From Iris pallida (Eukaryota > Streptophyta > Magnoliopsida > Asparagales > Iridaceae): DNA of 64,000 bases. The notes beneath the pieces were generated by a model. That model did no database searches. It was given only the letters and a program-made list of their open reading frames with translations, and was not told the origin of the DNA. Made by a program: the position numbers and the translations under genes. The DNA is taken from positions 16,747,800 to 16,811,799 of the forward strand of contig JANAVB010023996.1 of assembly GCA_029216955.1 (NCBI GenBank), given 5' to 3'. Of the stretch, positions 35,522 to 46,935 are shown piece by piece. Within the stretch, counting starts at the first letter, position 1. Each line of letters opens with the position of its first letter.

Positions 35522-36175
35522 GTCCAGATGAACTCCTGATCCTTACGCGTCAAATGTGTCATAGGCTCAGCAATTCTTGAAAAGTTTTCTACGAACCTCC
35601 GATAATATTCGACAAGTCCGAGAAAACTCCTGACCTCCATAGCTGTTGTCGGTGTTGGCCAAGTCTTTACTGCTTCAATCTTCTATAGATCTACCGCTAA
35701 TCCATCTCCCGTAATGATACCTTGCTCAGACAGAACTCACACTTACTGAGCTTGGCATATAGTCTTTCCTTCCTTAAGGTCTCTAGCACGATCCTAAGAT
35801 GCTCCTCGTGGCTCTTGGAGTAACCAAAATATCGTCGATGAACACCACCACGAACTTATGCAAGTATTGGTGGAACACCTTATTCATCAGACTCATGAAC
35901 ACTGCTGGCGCGTTGGTTTAACCAAACGGCATTACAAGGTACTCATAGTGCCCGTGCTTCGTCTGAAAGGCCGTCTTCGGAATGTCCTCCTTTCGCACCT
36001 TGATCTGGTGATAGCCTGACCTGAGATCAATCTTCAAAAACACACAAGTACCGCTCAACTGGTCAAATAAATTATCTATGTAGGACAGGGGATACTTGTT
36101 CTTCACCATCATACCATTCAATCCTTGTAGTCGATGCACAAATATATCAATCCTTCCTCCATTCGGCATGATCAA
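35522..36175 (-). pseudogene. Element C reverse transcriptase, broken
   Basis: Read on the minus strand, the best-preserved frame (36175-35918) shows [29 protein letters not shown] and [19 protein letters not shown], the core blocks of a Ty3/gypsy RT. Further along are degenerate copies of the HLRIVLE and GLVEYYRRFVENFS-type blocks, ending LTRKDQEFIWT at the junction with A. The N-terminal part is mutated ([16 protein letters not shown] in place of the usual MCIDYRQLN-type sequence). Stops and frameshifts make it inactive. Confidence 0.85.
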
Positions 36176-36180
36176 GTCCT

Positions 36181-37482
36181 AAAGATTTTCATGGTGAAAC
36201 ATTCAGCCTGAGAAACCTTGGTTCTCTATCTCTGCTATATGGACCTTCAGTTCAGACGAACTCATGCTTTTACTTCCTCTTGAGTCTGGTCATCCTTATC
36301 ATAGTCCTTCTAGGTTATCGTCTTGAACAACCCAATTCCTTGCATCCCTCACTTCTATGTCTGATATATCCTAAGTCTATGATTCCCAAGTTATAATTCA
36401 ATTCTCCCATAGGTTTTCTTCGTACTTAATTTACAATAGTAGCCTGCCTGTACCTTACATTACTATTCCCTTGTCATGATTCCTTTTCTTATCGTACACT
36501 TAATCTGCTCTCAAATGATCCCTTAAGCTTTAATCGACATTCTTAATCCTCGACCTACATTCTTACTTAGTCCCTCAATCTGATATCCTTAAACATGGCT
36601 ATTCATCATTCTTTTATATTCTATGGATACATTCGTAATCTGTTGCTATCTAATGGTTCATTCTCAGTAACGATTTTAAAAGATAATTCTAGGTACATGT
36701 CACCAACTATTTTGTCTAAGTTGATCTTCCACCTAATTATTATCCTAACTTATATCATATATCAATCCATATTCCTCATTTTGTTTCTTTCTATCGATAT
36801 TACTATGAGTCATCCAAATTTAAAAATTGGTACCATCCAAACATGAGTTACTTGAATTTCTAATATCAGATAACCTTCTTCAAACCTAGGGCCTCAAGTT
36901 TACATTTTCTTAAGACCTTGACACATTTTCTCATACCACCATGAACTATGGCTAACCTTAACGTCTAATTGTGCATGATCATAAATCATCGCATAGTACT
37001 TGAACTTCTATCATTCAATAAATCCTTCAAGCCATCGATAGTTTAAATCACTTCTAACTCAGGCAATAGGTACATTTTGTCTAATTCTAGACTCATGTTG
37101 CTAGGTTCAAATATCACACTAAACTTTAGTCCATCAAATCTTTCTGGCTCAGCATCTAGAAAATATCTAGTCTAACCCTTAGTACTATAGATAACTATTT
37201 CCTTACAAATTATTCAATCAAGTGTGCCTACTTTGTCTTGTGGAGGACATGCATTTGGAGATAATCACCACACACGAGCGTCCGTCTCCCCAAGTAGTAG
37301 GAGGAGACGAGAAACAAAAATAGCATTTTTTTCCAAAGGAGAATGAACGAATACAATTATGAGTTCAAGAAGGATAATGAGTTGCAAAGGAAGTTTCAAA
37401 TCAGCTGTGGATTGAGATCCTATTCACTTTTAATCATAACTGCAGGCTCGTTCAGTATAATAACATAACCGAACGATAAATC
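36181..37482 (-). other. Element C interior without recognisable gag or protease
   Basis: Between the leader and RT of C one expects about 2 kb of gag and protease. Here there are 1.3 kb of AT-rich DNA with no long frame. Neither a zinc knuckle nor a DSGA protease motif is visible on the minus strand. The segment is either heavily diverged or has replaced the lost genes. Confidence 0.55.
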
Positions 37483-37510
37483 GGACCTGCATGGGCCACC
37501 ACAAAAATCA
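37483..37510 (-). promoter_or_regulatory. Element C primer-site region
   Basis: On the minus strand, right after the LTR end, the sequence is TGATTTTTGTGG followed by TGGCCCATGCAGGTCC. This matches the position and sequence of the leaders of A and B. Confidence 0.6.
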
Positions 37511-40500
37511 TGTCACGCCCCAGACCCAAAATACACAGGACTGAGCCCCGTGGCATTGGCCAGCTACACATTCCGCCAGACTCTAGTCCGACCAGAATAC
37601 GTATAAGCTGTTCAAAATGGTGTAACTATCACTACATCAACTCTATATCTCAATCCAATAACAAAAACACAAGAAGGTAAATATGAATACTAGTCTACAG
37701 CCCAATAATCATACTTGTCCGAATAGACTCAAAAAGATAAAATGAGTCTAGAAATACTAGGCTACTAAGAAGATACAAATAACAGTAAATGAAACATATA
37801 ACTCTAGAAGATTGAATACCTGTAATGAATGAATACCATCAACATCCAGCATGACGCTCAACCAAAACCTATTCAGCCAACCTGGAAGGAAACCAGGTCT
37901 TCAGAGGGACGCAACAAGGTACATAATATACAGGCCAAGTGTACCACAATAATGAATGAATAAATAAAGTATAGTAAGACTGATAAAGTGGGTGAAACTA
38001 GCATAACCAACTAGTATGAAATGCAATTTAAGAAACATCATTCGAACACGCGGGCTGTCACGGTGTATGCTCTCCCCGCCCATGTGACTTCACGAATCGT
38101 ATCCACGGGACGCTCAGCCAGAACCTCTAACTAGGACAATGAGTCATAACAGAAAAATAACAATACATGTATATCCATGTCATCATCCTAGAACCAGACT
38201 CGGATTTTCGTATATCAAGATGTAATCAAGTACGGAAATCCATCAGTAATGTAGTGTCACATGAACATATCCTAGGGTCAGAGTGTACCCTGCAATGAAG
38301 TGTCGCGGTAACGCAAATGTAAATATCTAGTATCGGTACCCTATGGCACTAACATCCGTCGGCACTCGAATGTGATTCGGACGCGAAGTACCGAATCGGC
38401 CCTAGGTTTTGCAATTATATACACATAAAAATATTAAGAATTTTAAATAATATAACCGAAGTACAAGAATGGCAAGGTACACTTGCCTGGCTCCGGGCAC
38501 TAAAAAGGAACAGCTGGTCCAATGTCCAAGTCCGGAGAGTCCAAAGGATCCGAGGAGCCTATAGAATAATTTGTGAATTAATTAATTAATAGCTACAAGA
38601 ATTACTTACTTAACAATACTCATGGCTTATTAGTTAAAAGTTGTATTAGGGCTATGGCAAAAGTACTAAAGTTGATGCTAATGCATTAGGGTTTGAAGGT
38701 CCAAATATTTTAAGCTATATCAATTTACCCTAAGTTTATGTAATAAAATGAAATAAAAATAAAATAATAAAACCCAAAAGAAAACTTCACAGTACACTAA
38801 CATGGGCTTTGAAAAATAAACCTGCTACACTCCAACACCCAATCCTACCAATGGGTTAATGCTCCATTCTTGCTATAAATGGTTCTATGGTTATTAAGTC
38901 CAATGACACACAAGGGAACCTTCAATAAGCTTCATAAAAAACACTTGTTCACAACTTAGGATTAGAACCTGTGACAACTTTATTATTATAAACTTCTCCA
39001 ACCAGCGGAGCTATGGCTCATTGATATTAGGTTAGGCTTCTTTTCCTTATCAATCCCTCGACCCAGTTCTCCTCTTCCTTAAGACATGCACGCACAACTA
39101 GGGGTGAGCGTCGGTATAATTGGTCGGTATTTGGTCGATTTTCTCGATATTTTTTTAAATCGGTATTTGAAAAATCAATACCAATATCGTACCATTTAGA
39201 ATCGATTTTTTCGATTTCGATTAAATCGGTATTCGGTCGGTTTTTATTCGGTATCGGTATTTTACCAATTAATATTTGATCAATTAACACACTTAAAATT
39301 GTAGAACCTCTTAACCTATAATATATATTTTTTTTTACTTTTTTGGAAGCATTAATTTTAAAAGCTAAGCCTCTACAAACCAAACTATTAATCACAATTA
39401 TTAGAATAATATGTAGCAAATCGCAAACACATAAAAATGAGCTTAAAATATCAAACGCGGTCACTAAGTTTAATCTTTAGTATAAGTTTAAGTAACCAAA
39501 ATTTACTTCAAAATTCTATGAGAACACAAAAGCATAAGCTCAAAAGATCAAAAACTCAATTCTTAGCATTCTTAACATAAATTCAAGTCCACTAAAATCC
39601 ATTACAAGTTCTAGGAAACCAACCAAAACAAAGATAAAATTGAAAATGAGTAGTGTAAATTAATCATGAACAATATTAAAAAATGTGCTCGTGCGTGTGT
39701 GTGTATATATATGTGTGTGCTTATGTGTGAATCGGTTCGGTTCGGTATTTTCGGTATGGTATTATACTCAAACCGTTACCATTACCATTATACCGTAATT
39801 TAGTCGGTTCGGCAATTCAGTATCGGTACATAATTTCGGTTCGATTTTTCGGTATATTTTTAATCGGTATTCGGTCGATTTTTCGGTATCGGTCGGTATT
39901 TGCTCACCCCTACGCACAACATACTAAAAGCTTCTTTCTAATTACTACTTAGCATATGTCCACATTTGACATTTCCAAAGCCTATATACCAGCATTCATC
40001 ATATATAAATGTCCGATAATCCCTTCTTTTATCCTCCAACATATTCCATAACTATTTGATATAAGAATCAACTAAATGTTACATAAAAATATGAACATTT
40101 CTGTCATACAACAAGTTCTTATAACCTTAGCAATAATTTTTTTTCCTTTATAACGTATCATGTGCATTACTCACGACACTCTTGTTCCCAGGCCACATAC
40201 AAACTCCACACTTAAGCATGGTCTAATTGTCAAAATGGAAGGAGCACCAACACATATAAATTTTCTTACTCCCTTGTTCCTTCCAAAAGTAATTCATTTC
40301 TTGGCCCTAACAACAGTATACCAACATTACTCCTTATATAGAACCATGCATCTCTATATAGTATAAGGAAAACATGGTATTATTTTTCCCCATCGTCACA
40401 GCACCTGGGTGTCCCTAAAGTAAGCCATCCTTGCTCCTTATTTCTAATACACAAACTTCTCACAACATACTACGTAGCTACAACACCATATACAATATAC

Positions 40501-40613
40501 ATCCTTCTTAATCAAAATGAATGCCATAGAAGAAAAATTTTAGTTCAGAAACTTCTACTGTTACTAACATATTTGCTCGCAACAGAACACATGGAAGAGG
40601 GAAGGGAGTACCT
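37511..40613 (-). repeat. Element C 5' LTR, truncated by element E and carrying a hAT element
   Basis: The plus strand starts TGTCACGCCCCAGACCC and matches 20159-22431 closely. Differences are the hAT insertion at 39099-39912 and the loss of everything after GGGAGTACCT, where the LTR of E starts. TACCT (40609-40613) would be the left copy of the target duplication of E; the other LTR of C reads GGGAGTAACTCGC there. Confidence 0.9.
39099..39912. mobile_element. Non-autonomous hAT element with perfect 8-bp duplication
   Basis: Its ends are TAGGGGTGAGC and GCTCACCCCTA, a perfect 11-bp inverted repeat. It is flanked by CGCACAAC on both sides (39091-39098 and 39913-39920). The other LTR of C has no element here, only GCACGTACAGCATAC, which gives an empty-site comparison. 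Subterminal regions are filled with CGGTAT, TCGGTTCGG and TCGATTTTT words. At 814 bp and with no transposase, it is non-autonomous. The 145-codon minus-strand ORF across it is not convincing. Confidence 0.95.
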
Positions 40614-41543
40614 TGTAGAGCCTAAAAATCAAGTTGCGCCTTCAATATACTGATTAGTGATCAAGTTGCACCCCAAAAATCAAGTTGCGCCACTGATATG
40701 AAGCTCAGAGAACAGACTGCGCCACTTATCAGGTTGCATCCGATATCAGACTGTGCCTAGTCTTTTGTGCCAAAACCTACATGGCATCTGACACTTAATG
40801 GTCATCATTACCTGACAATACTGACGGCTGACACAACAGTGAACGAGGAAAATCACTTCGAATCCCGTGAATTGTGCCGCTCAAGAGAAGTTGGTGGACA
40901 GCTGTCATGTACACTTCATGAGTTGCGCCCAGGCACAATCTAAACGAAATCCTTAGTTGCGCCTGGGCACAACCTGAACGACTTTTGCTCAAAAGTTGCC
41001 ACGTATGTAGGCGCAGCTCAAATCAAGGGCAGTTTAACTTGTTGACTGAAGCTCGTGCAACCTGATGAAGTTGAGACAACTTACATTCTAAAGCAGGATG
41101 ATGTGACGCACATGCCACTAATCTCTCGAGACGTGTCTACTATCCTGTACACGACCATGCGCATCTCAATCATATGATGCCACACGTCTAAATACAGTTA
41201 GTACACGATTGACAACTGAATGAAAGTTGGCACAACAAGAGGTTGGCACAATCTAGTATGGCGCAATCCAGCCTCGCGCACATCAGAATAACTGCTAAAA
41301 CAGTTATTTCCTGAACTCTATAAATAGAGTTTCCAAATCATCATCACAAGGACACAGAGATCAAGAACTCTAGCAAAATTACTGCTGCATTTTCCAGAGG
41401 CTACAGTCTTCAAGTTCACATAGTCCAAGGGATAAAGTGATCGTCTCCTGATCAGATTCCTAAAGTTGTACTTTCCCAGAACTTATTGTACTTTGTACTC
41501 TTTTATAAGTTTGGAATAAAACAAATTTTTGTTTTTGTAAACA
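40614..41543 (+). repeat. Element E 5' LTR
   Basis: It runs from TGTAGAGCCTAA to TTTTTGTAAACA, 930 bp. GTTGCGCC and related words recur in its first 400 bp. A TATA box (CTATAAATAG, 41318-41327) sits in the same context as in D. Confidence 0.85.
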
Positions 41544-41546
41544 AAA

Positions 41547-41610
41547 TGACGACTCTGCTGGGGACAAAATTTTTGTTTTTTGCAAACAAAATGGTGACTC
41601 TGCTGGGGAC
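41547..41610 (+). promoter_or_regulatory. Element E primer-binding site, tandemly duplicated
   Basis: Two PBS-like copies occur: TGACGACTCTGCTGGGGAC (41547-41565) and TGGTGACTCTGCTGGGGAC (41592-41610). They are separated by a second copy of the last ~20 bp of the LTR (TTTTTGCAAACA). The repeat unit is 45 bp. Each copy is preceded by an A, giving ATG in frame with ORF1. Confidence 0.88.
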
Positions 41611-43048
41611 GACTTCCTCCTCCGACGAGAAAGTAACAACTCAATGTGACATTGCATCGATCGGCAAGACGCAGAAGACTCTGGTTGTTCAAGTCAACCA
41701 GACAGCCTACGAAAATATGATCAACACCAAAAGCAACAAGCGTACGGTGGCTATCGCCAAGAACAGGACTGTGTGGACTCCTAAATCTCCCACAGTCGCT
41801 ATTGCCCAGGCGCAACTTGAGTGCTCAATGACCAAGGCACAATCCGCCTCAGTGGCTCCGGTACAACCTGTTTCTATTGCTAGGGTGCAATCTGCTCACT
41901 CTGCTGCCCATACGCCTACTACAATCTTTGTTGCCAAGGCACAGTCAGTTCAAGCTACTGTCAAGGCATAATCTACCAATGTTGCTGCCAAGACGCCACC
42001 AGTAGTCCATAGGACTATGGCGCAACCCAAGCAATCGGTAACCCAGACGTAATCTGCTATTCCGGTATAATTTAAGGGAACTAGTCTTTTGGTTATTCCC
42101 TCTTCCAATTCTCAAGTTCTGAACTTAGAGAATTCATGTCCTAGTGCTAACACTAGACAAAGCAAAGGAAAAAGTCCTATGGCATTTTCTCAATTGGCAC
42201 AATCTACGCCAAAAATGATCACACAACAGAAGAAAGGGAAACGCTTCTTAGCTAACCCTGTTCAAAACAAAGGAAAGTACACTTTGGTCTTTCCTCAAAC
42301 TTACCTGGTCTATGACTCAAAAGAAGATATATCAGATTCTATTCCTATAAACAGAGGTCCTCGAATCTCTGATACCGGAAAGAATACTGATTAGAGAGGT
42401 ATCTTACCTACCCCTCTGGGGTTTGGTTAAGACCTTCCTACCTTGCAAATTTCAAGATCCAAGCAAAGAAAATTGAAGGTGTCACAAACAGAGACACCGG
42501 GAATGGAATTTTCAGATTTACGCGCTTATCTCAACAGGCGTCAACCAATATCAACTTTGGCAAAACACAAGAACCCTATGCCAAAGGCCAATCTGCACCA
42601 AAAGTCAAAGTTTGAAAAGAAAGACCCATTTACCTATGCTAATGAGTTGAGTACATCTTTGTACACTCGAGGAACTAAACATCTGAAGAATATGAGACAT
42701 GTTCCTAATATCATTAAGAAATATGTTCCTCCGACTTCTTCTCGTCCTGTGGTTGTAACTGACCTCCGACAACGTCTTACACAAAGGCGGAAGACTACGG
42801 GAATGTTTTTCTCACTTCCAAATCGTGCTTCAAATCGCCACTGCCTACAGGAAGTTGTCATCAACTGTTGTTGCCAATCGGCTCGACGATCTGTCTTCGA
42901 TCGTCTGAACTATACTTCAACTCCTAAATATATAATAGAAGACAAAGATGAACTATTATATGCTTCTGTTAACATGACTTATCAAGGCACTGGGGTGGGA
43001 AACGTCCAAGATATAATGCATTCCATAATCCCAGTCAACAATACTTAG
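41591..43048 (+). pseudogene. Element E ORF1 (upstream of gag)
   Basis: This is an extra ORF ahead of gag, as in Ogre-type elements; the function is unknown. The ATG at 41591 overlaps the second PBS copy and gives MVTLLGTTSSSDEKVTTQ. Later parts are TLVVQVNQTAYENMI, a linker rich in the AQ dipeptide, RAYLNRRQPIS, YANELSTSLYTRGTKHLKN and YASVNMTYQGTG near the end. The same blocks appear in D. One frame covers 41591-43048, broken by TAA at 41969, 42050 and 42068 (each likely from CAA) and TAG at 42392. A frame change near 43045 joins it to gag. Confidence 0.75.
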
Positions 43049-43049
43049 A

Positions 43050-44640
43050 CCGGATCCATGCATCCAATGAAGGTGTCTTCCGATACACTAGATCGAGAAA
43101 TCGTCATTTGATCCAAGGTGTCTTTAATCAAGAAGATCTCCCTATCACTCATGTAGGAGAGGACTCTCTTTCGGAGTTTGATGCAGATAGTGAAAGTTCT
43201 GAACAAACCATCTCATCAATAGTAGCAAGAGAAGTGACAGCATATACCATTACAGAAGATCAAGATGCCTCTACGTCAACCAGCCAAGAGCAACGAATTG
43301 TTGTATTATAAGACAAATTGAAAACTATGGCAGAAATGGTTGCAAGCATGCACACCATAATGGTGGCTCAAAATACAGTAGCTTCGATTATAAACCCTGT
43401 TACAAATCCTGAGCTTATAACATCTTCTGTACCTGTTAATCTAGGGGTACCAGCCCCTCAGGTTGCTTATGTGCCAATTCAAGCTGATCCAAGTCAGTCT
43501 GGTGCTGGGGGTGGTAATTACCACGCTGTTCCTCCTCCTAATACTTCTAACCAGTCCACTAATTCTCAAATATCAGGGGATACAAATGAGGCTGTGAAAC
43601 TTCTGTGCACTCAGTTTGAGGCTTTCAAGCAGAAAGATGGCCTATAAAGATTGGGCATAAAGCAACCATATCCTACAGAGTGGAAGGAAGTTCCATTTTC
43701 TCCTAAATATAAACTCCTAACCATTATGCTGTTTGATGGTAGCACTTCTCCAAGTCAGTATATCAATCATTTCGAAGTAATGACTGATTAATTACAGCCA
43801 AATGATGCTCTCCTTACCAGAGTGTTCGTCGGTTGTTTAGCCGGTGCAGCATACGACTGGTATCATAGCTTACCTGATGGTTATATCACTTCTTTTGCTG
43901 GTTTCAAGCAAATGTTCTTGGAACAATTTTATGAGGGAGTCAATGACATGACGATGTCTGCCCTCATTAAAATTAAACAGAGGCACAATAAATCCACAGA
44001 GAGTTTCACTGAAAGGTTCTGCCGAGAGGCACTCAAAATACCTTTAGGTACTCCATCTAATGTAACAATAGACACTTGCAAATCAAACTTGTTGCCTATT
44101 ATCAGTATGTGGACGGGATCTACACAATTCCAGGATTGGCCTTCTTTTATTGTTAATGCAAAGGCAGCAGAAGTGAGTGCTGAAAAGTTCAATCAGTTAG
44201 GAGTCCAGATGACTCACCCTAACCAAGATGAATATTCTACACCTGGGGGTAGTAATTGCCAGAATAACCGCAAGAATAAAGAAACATTGGCCATCAATCT
44301 TAAAGGCAGAGAGTCCTTGGCTGTCAATGTTACTCAGATGGCATCCACCCCATCAACACCACTGTAAAAGTCAACTCGTCCAAAAGAAGAGTATTCTTTC
44401 GACGAAGATGATACTTTAAGCATCTTCGATTGCTTGATCAAAAGAAATAAGCTTCAGCTTTCAGAGGCAAAGCGACTAGAAGAAGTCGATAAAACTGATC
44501 ACCCTAAATACTGTGTTTATCACAGATTCATAGGGCATCCAACCAGACCATGTTATGTGCTCAAGGGCAAAATCCAGGATTTGGTCAACTCTGGAGTAAT
44601 TACTCTACAGCAAGAGGAGAAAATGGTGACTGCTAATGTG
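43050..44640 (+). pseudogene. Element E gag
   Basis: This frame gives the Tat-type Gag. An acidic N-terminal part (SLSEFDADSESSEQTI) comes first, then a Pro-rich linker (HAVPPPNTSNQS). The capsid-like core follows: FEAFKQKDGL, AAYDWYHSLPDGYITSF, FLEQFYEG, then FTERFCREALKIPLGTP. A C-terminal zinc-finger-like segment (YCVYHRFIGHPTRPCYVLKG, about 44510-44570) replaces the usual CCHC knuckle, as is common in this lineage. In-frame stops occur at 43309, 43645, 43789 and 44365. The matching region of D is at 18041-19528. Confidence 0.82.
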
Positions 44641-46245
44641 GTGTCTCTCCAATTTGGTGATTTTCCACCACAACTCGTACAAAATGGTGCTATCCCCATT
44701 CCAAGAACTACTCTAGAAATTGTGAATATCCTACCTCCTCAAAATGAAGGTCTTGTTCCGATGTCAACTAACAGAGAAGAGATTATGTGGATTTATCCAG
44801 ATCTGGTTGAAGAATTTGAAACGCCTTCCTCTTTTAAGCAAAAGAAGCATTCCAAGTCTAAATCCAAGAACTGTAATATGGTATCCTTTGAACCAATAAC
44901 AGAAGAAGAAATCCTAATGGGCACTAGATCTGGAAAACCCTATCTTCGGGAGTATTCCGAAAATCAAGAGAACCCTGCTCCATCTTCGGATGCTCTTCCT
45001 CCATCATCTTCTCCTGCTGAAGATATGATGTCTATATCCTTGCCGGTGGTTGAACCATCTCCTCCTAAACCAACATCAGCAGACAAAGGAAAGCAACATG
45101 TTCGCTTTGATAAAGCGTTGAAGAAGTCATCATCTCTGGGACTTGAAAAGCCTTACAATTTTGACATATTGGCTCAATTGGCCAATACTCCAGCAAGATT
45201 GTTAATCTTTGAACTTTTACGTCTCTCAAAAGAAACTCGTGAGACGTTAGGTGAAGCCTTGATGCAGGCTGACACTTGTTTGACTCTTATCAAGAAGCCC
45301 GAAAAGGAGCCAGTCAGCTGTGTACATTGTCATAGTGTATTTGAATTAATGCCCAATATCACTTTTACACAAGATGACATGTTGTTAGAAGACAATCATC
45401 ATGATCATCTTCTCTACTTCACGGGATATGTAGACACCATGAAAGTCGATCGTATTCTGATTGATCCTAGGTCTGCACTTAGCATCATACCAAAGTCCTT
45501 ATTGGATGCTTTGAAAATCCCAGTGCATAATCTTTCGACAACTATCACCACCATCCTGGGATTTAATCAAGGAAGAAGTGAACCTTTGGGAAAGATACGC
45601 CTGAAACTTTAAATTGGCAATCTTCGTACAAAGGTAACTTTCTATGTTATTGACAATCATGGCTCATACAATGCTTTGTTGGGAAGGTCATTCCTCCACG
45701 AACACAATATTATACCCTCTATACTCCACCAATGTTTCAAATATGTGGATGGTAATAGAGAAGTCCAAAAAGAGGTTGCAGATCTGAATCCTTTCAAAGG
45801 ATTTGAAGCGTATTGCAACGATTCTCGTATGTACAAAGAAGAATTCATGAAGGTGGTACTAGCAATGGACATAGATGAAGAACAGAAGAGTATACCTAAT
45901 AATACTCTGGTGATTCCAGTCAAAGGATGTACCTCCTGTCCTCAGTCTTTCCAACTACTGACTATCTATCTACCTTTCCATGAGAAGCGACCTAAAGGTG
46001 ATAGTCAGGAACAAAGAGAGCTCACCTCTTCTGAGCCGCTTATAATCGATCTTCATCGCAAGAAGCTCCCTCCTCCTTCTCGTTCTTCCTCTCTCCCTCT
46101 TGTCATCAATCTGACTAAGCCTGCTAAGGCTAAAGTCCCTGTTGTAAATGATGGTGTAAAAATCAATAAAGCATCTCCTTTGCAGTATACTGATGTCTTT
46201 TACTATACTCAGTATTATCTGGATATGCTAGACAACTTTAATTAA
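44641..46245 (+). pseudogene. Element E protease-like region
   Basis: The frame continues from gag. It includes GTRSGKPYLREYS and a Pro/Ser linker. A domain with FDILAQLANTPARLLIFELLRLS and DTMKVDRILIDPRSALSIIPKSLL comes next (about 45435-45510), then YNALLGRSFLHEHNIIPS. These are the retroviral-type aspartic protease blocks, but the usual D-G-G/S-A active site reads DPRSA, so activity is doubtful. An in-frame TAA at 45610 separates it from the ALLGR block, which lies in the same frame. The protein would cut the polyprotein if intact. Confidence 0.75.
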
Positions 46246-46935
46246 GCCACTTACAATAGAAGTCGTATCATCTCGACAAAATATGGTATCACTGGGTTCA
46301 ATACAAGAGTCGTACTTCTTAGTACCGTCTCGAAAGAAAGGTGAAAAGCCTATATTCTTCAATAAAAGAGAAGAACCAAAAATCATGCTCTATAATGATA
46401 ATAGAGATGATACTGGAAGGCTATAATTACGACGCTATAGTCCACAATCCAAAGCCATCATCCGTAAAATGGGCTATGATTTCAGAACAGGTCTCAACAA
46501 TGGTAAAGGAAGGCGAACCCCTCTTCGTATTGTTGTTCCAAAAGGAAAATCACAACAATACTACAGTAAAATGAAATAAGGAATAGGTTATGTGTCACCA
46601 CTTCCAACTCCAGAACCTTCTGAATCTGATGAAGCAGAACGTTCAAACTCTTCTGATTCTATCTCGTAGGATTCTGATACCAGCATCGGTTATGTTCATA
46701 AGGTGATAGTATCTTCTAACATGGTGTCCGCCGAATTCTCAGAAGATGATGAAAGTGATAGTGAAAAAGCTATTAAAATAGACCATTGGGCACAAAGGAT
46801 GGACAATCAGTGGGAACTTCGTTTTGAACAAAGAGAACCACCTACTGAAGATCAATTGGTCCAAATCGATATTGGAGAGAAAGGTGCATCACGACCAATC
46901 TTCATTAGCAAGACTCTCCCAGAAGATGATAAATA
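46246..46935 (+). pseudogene. Element E linker with G-patch-like motif
   Basis: Here several short frames follow one another. One encodes YSPQSKAIIRKMGYDF with GLNNGKG (about 46430-46510), which matches 19880-19980 in D. The K-MGY...GL..GKG spacing recalls a G-patch, an RNA-binding motif seen in several retroelement polyproteins. An acidic segment follows (FSEDDESDSEKAIKIDHWAQ). Frameshifts are frequent, so the original layout is uncertain. Confidence 0.55.

Larger units (their letters stand above)
20159..40613 (-). mobile_element. Element C: Tekay-like retrotransposon holding nested insertions
   Basis: The minus-strand order is 5' LTR (40613 to 37511), leader, a 1.3-kb segment without gag, RT (36175 to 35522), element A, RNase H and integrase (25253 to 23243), PPT, and 3' LTR (23157 to 20159). 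The RT-to-RNase H reading is cut exactly at A: the residues before it end LTRKDQEFIWT and those after resume WTEECQMAFDE, sharing the duplicated GTCCA. The 5' LTR also contains a hAT element and is cut by element E at 40614. C is inserted in D; the bases to its left are ACTCG. Confidence 0.88.

Noticed and set aside
36595..36846. 83-codon plus-strand ORF in the interior of C
   Set aside because: It is AT-rich, hydrophobic by composition, on the wrong strand for C and without any homologue that I recognise.
39027..39464. 145-codon minus-strand ORF
   Set aside because: It crosses the left border of the hAT insertion and reads its CGGTAT-type repeats. No transposase motif is present.
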